Assembly: GCA_022316685.1 (NCBI GenBank)
Contig: JAKJHU010000030.1
Location: 6,269,058-6,333,057, forward strand
Source: Progne subis subis
Lineage: Eukaryota > Chordata > Aves > Passeriformes > Hirundinidae
Length of the DNA: 64,000 nt
Reading direction: 5' to 3'
Positions 61,694 to 64,000 of this stretch are shown piece after piece. The notes beneath the pieces were generated by a model. That model was not told where the DNA came from. It made no database searches and saw only the letters and a program-made list of their open reading frames with translations. A program made the translations under genes and the position numbers. The number at the start of each line of letters is the position of its first letter. Within the stretch, counting starts at the first letter, position 1.

Positions 61694-63111
61694 GTAAGCT
61701 GTGGTTTCTTAATGCTTCTCCTTGAAACTGAGGGATGTTTCTCCATGAAATTGGTTGTTAGAGAGAAGCACATTGAGTGCTGAGTAGGTCCTGCTCAGTC
61801 AGAATTCCTTTCACAAGCCAGTGTCATTGATGGACTAAGCCTAAGTCTCCCCCTGTGAGTGTCTCCCACTGCTGGTGCAAGAAGGAGAAGGATCATTTCT
61901 GCTGTGCCATGAGAAGGGCACATGATGGGTAGGATCATCATCATGAAGTGTGTCAGGAAGGGAAGCAGGTGCAGCACCAGGTAAAACACAAATACGGACA
62001 GGTACTCTTCCAAAAACTTGTGGCATATGTCAGTGCTATGCAGAACAAAGCATTTCTAGAGCATTTCCAAGTGTCATTCACTGGGCTCAAGAGCTTTTCA
62101 AAAATTCTGCTACTTTTAACCTGAAGAAATTATCTGCACAGAAGTGTAAGTCTGTAATGTATCATGTATCACTACCTAAATACTCCAATCTCTAATGTTT
62201 CTGCCTAGTTTAAAATTAAAACTATGACACATGGTTATCGTAAAAACCCAAGTTAAAACCTTCTGAGTGGTATATCTGAGACATTGCCCAGAAAAGTCTT
62301 ATTGCAGGTTGATTTATTAGAGGTCACAGCACAGGGCAATACATCTGTGCTGCACAATATATCTTATGTGTCCAAGTTGATGCATTATACGCATTTGAGA
62401 TGGACGTTTCTTAATGATTGGTCATTACAGATGTCATTAGTTCTTGTTGCTCTGTAATGGGTCACAGATAATTTATGGCAAGCATTTTCATCTTAAGTTA
62501 CTTTAGTCATTTGCCACAAGGGATTTCAATTCTGTTATTGAATAGATGTCATTCTCAAAGACGTTTTTAACAAAATATTTCAAATGAATGGTGATTTTGA
62601 AAATAGCAACCAGTATTTGATCTAATGTCATAATTTCACTATGTAGATTTGATATTTAGTCATTGAATTCACAGTAACTGAGAAGTGTGAGCAATTTAAC
62701 CTTCATGTAACTTAGTCAGTGGTAAGGGTCTGTTATTATTTTAAAGAACTGGTCTCGTGAATACTTTGATAATGAACAGTGGTCTTTAATGCATTGGAAA
62801 AGGAGAGCATGATGGAAGAATACAAATTTGGAAATTATTGAGGACTAATGCGTTCTTTACCTGTTTATTTATATGCTGGAGGCTAAATTGCTGCTTGTTG
62901 AACACTGTGGGATTTTGAAAATTACAGTAATTGTTTTGTGAGTTCCTTACAGTACTACCAAACCCACAAACATTAAGTGCAAAATATCTAGAAAATAAAA
63001 AACAACCTCAAGCCAAAATAAAACAAAAATCAACCAAACAAATAAAAAACACAAACAAAGGGCAAATTTAAGTGTAATTTTTGTTGGTTTCTTTTTCAAT
63101 ATTATTTCTAG
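61694..63111. other. RIMS2 intron, 1418 bp
   Basis: GTAAGC donor to TTTCTAG acceptor. AT-rich, with an A-rich patch near 62995-63060. No other feature seen. Confidence 0.9.
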
Positions 63112-63224
63112 TTTGATCTTCCCTGGTGTGAGATTGGCTGCAGACAGCCAGTTCAGTGATTTTCTGGATGGACTTGGTCCTGCCCAGCTTGTAGGACGAC
63201 AGACTTTGGCAACACCATCAATGG
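63112..63224 (+). CDS. RIMS2: RIMS2 common exon
   Basis: 113 bases between TTATTTCTAG and GTAAGT. The first T completes Asn; the frame then reads LIFPGVRLAADSQFSDFLDG and LGPAQLVGRQTLATPSMG, the conserved segment just before the RIM C2B domain. It ends in phase 1 (the G of a Gly codon). Confidence 0.96.
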
Positions 63225-63964
63225 GTAAGTGTTTATATCTTCTAGATATGATACAGTCTATTTGGTTAGGCTAATAAAACATAAAATTTATCTAGATTCC
63301 CTTTAAATATGGATTTCTCGTGTGGTTTTGAACAGCTTGGTTAAGACCAAAGCTGTAACCTTGGCCAAAGTTGAATGTAATCATGGATGCTTATGAAGAC
63401 ATGGAAAAGCAGAAAGTTGCTTTGAAAAATTCAGCCTTTTACCTCTTCTTCAGTTTTCCATCTTTAAAATGGGGCTAATGAGACCAAACTTTTCTCTGAA
63501 TCACTTGGATAATATTGTATAAAAATTGGGAATTGAGGTGCAAAATATTTGTTATTATTGTGTTTACAGGCTTTTATACTCACAAGTTATCTTTTCATAA
63601 CTTGTCTTAAACTAGAGGCATAGTGAAGAGATTTCAAGCAGTTTTACAGAGCTGCTTTGTATTAATTCACTTGCTGCCTTTTTCTTAATATGAAACTCTT
63701 AAGAAATAGAAATTAACTTGAAATAATAGAGGCATATAAGATGGGAGACAAGTTGTTATTGCAGGGGTTTTAAACTGTTTACTAACATAAACAGCAGTGA
63801 AGAAGGTAAATATTAAATTATCTAGTAGTGTTAAAATCCAGATTATACTTATTGATGGAAAACACGATACAAGTCCCCACATATTCATCCTAGAAATTTT
63901 GTTGACATTTCATATATTAAAGTAGTTCTGAATTACAGTGCTGGGATTTCTTTTTGTTATCTAG
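63225..63964. other. RIMS2 intron, 740 bp
   Basis: GTAAGT donor to a TTTTTGTTATCTAG acceptor. No other feature recognised. Confidence 0.9.
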
Positions 63965-64000
63965 GAGATATTCAGGTGGGAATGATGGACAAGAAAGGAC
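63965..64000 (+). CDS. RIMS2: RIMS2 exon entering the C2B domain (cut by window edge)
   Basis: After TTATCTAG the frame continues as G-DIQVGMMDKKG, the start of the C2B domain. IQVGMMDKKG matches RIM2 rather than RIM1 (IQIGMEDKKG) as I recall them, which is the clearest evidence for RIMS2. The C2B domain binds phospholipids and liprin-alpha, and in RIM it lacks calcium-binding residues; those parts lie beyond the window. Confidence 0.92.

Noticed and set aside
1..64000. CRISPR arrays, bacterial operons, tRNA or rRNA genes
   Set aside because: No direct-repeat spacer arrays, no ribosome-site-led gene clusters and no tRNA or rRNA sequences seen; the sequence is a vertebrate intron-exon region. 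The tRNA-like match at 29350-29367 is only a primer site.

Overview
The window reads as one stretch of a bird nuclear genome: AT-rich vertebrate intron sequence, many CR1 LINE 3' fragments in both orientations (the typical avian LINE), long-terminal-repeat elements, and exons of a synaptic active-zone gene. A songbird is plausible from the LTR content, but the sequence alone does not settle the species.

The gene is RIMS2 (RIM2, regulating synaptic membrane exocytosis 2) on the + strand, and only its 3' part is present. Five coding exons can be placed: one at about 8195-8436 (shared with long isoforms and/or a short gamma-type start), an alternative first coding exon at 48193-48322 inside a roughly 1 kb CpG island, and three common exons at 61552-61693, 63112-63224 and 63965-64000 (cut by the window edge) that lead into the C2B domain. 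Both upstream exons end in phase 1 and both join in frame to the exon at 61552. The window therefore holds two alternative 5' ends or routes into the same C-terminal half. The introns total about 60 kb.

The main accessory feature is a 7272-bp endogenous retrovirus at 22703-29974, on the - strand and so antisense to RIMS2. It has 604-bp LTRs differing at only 4 positions, a 4-bp target duplication (CCTC), a primer-binding site matching the 3' end of tRNA-Arg(ACG), a polypurine tract, and broken gag, protease, reverse transcriptase, RNase H, integrase and env remnants of gammaretrovirus-like (class I) type. Its leader holds a two-copy 114-bp tandem repeat with four evenly spaced AACCGGTT palindromes. 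A separate 1578-bp LTR at 6261-7838 has TG...CA ends and a perfect 5-bp duplication (AAGAG). A shorter LTR-like segment lies near 39.6-39.9 kb.

The rest is intron: CR1 fragments at about 1.6-2.4, 10.9-11.1, 32.5, 38.8-39.1, 42.3-42.6, 46.6, 47.3-47.4 and 50.9-51.4 kb, several microsatellites and homopolymers, and a few perfect inverted repeats. No tRNA, rRNA, CRISPR or operon-like structure was seen, and I found no wholly new gene system. The most unusual items are the discrepancy between nearly identical LTRs and a heavily broken interior in the provirus, its leader repeat array, and the CpG-island RIMS2 start exon.
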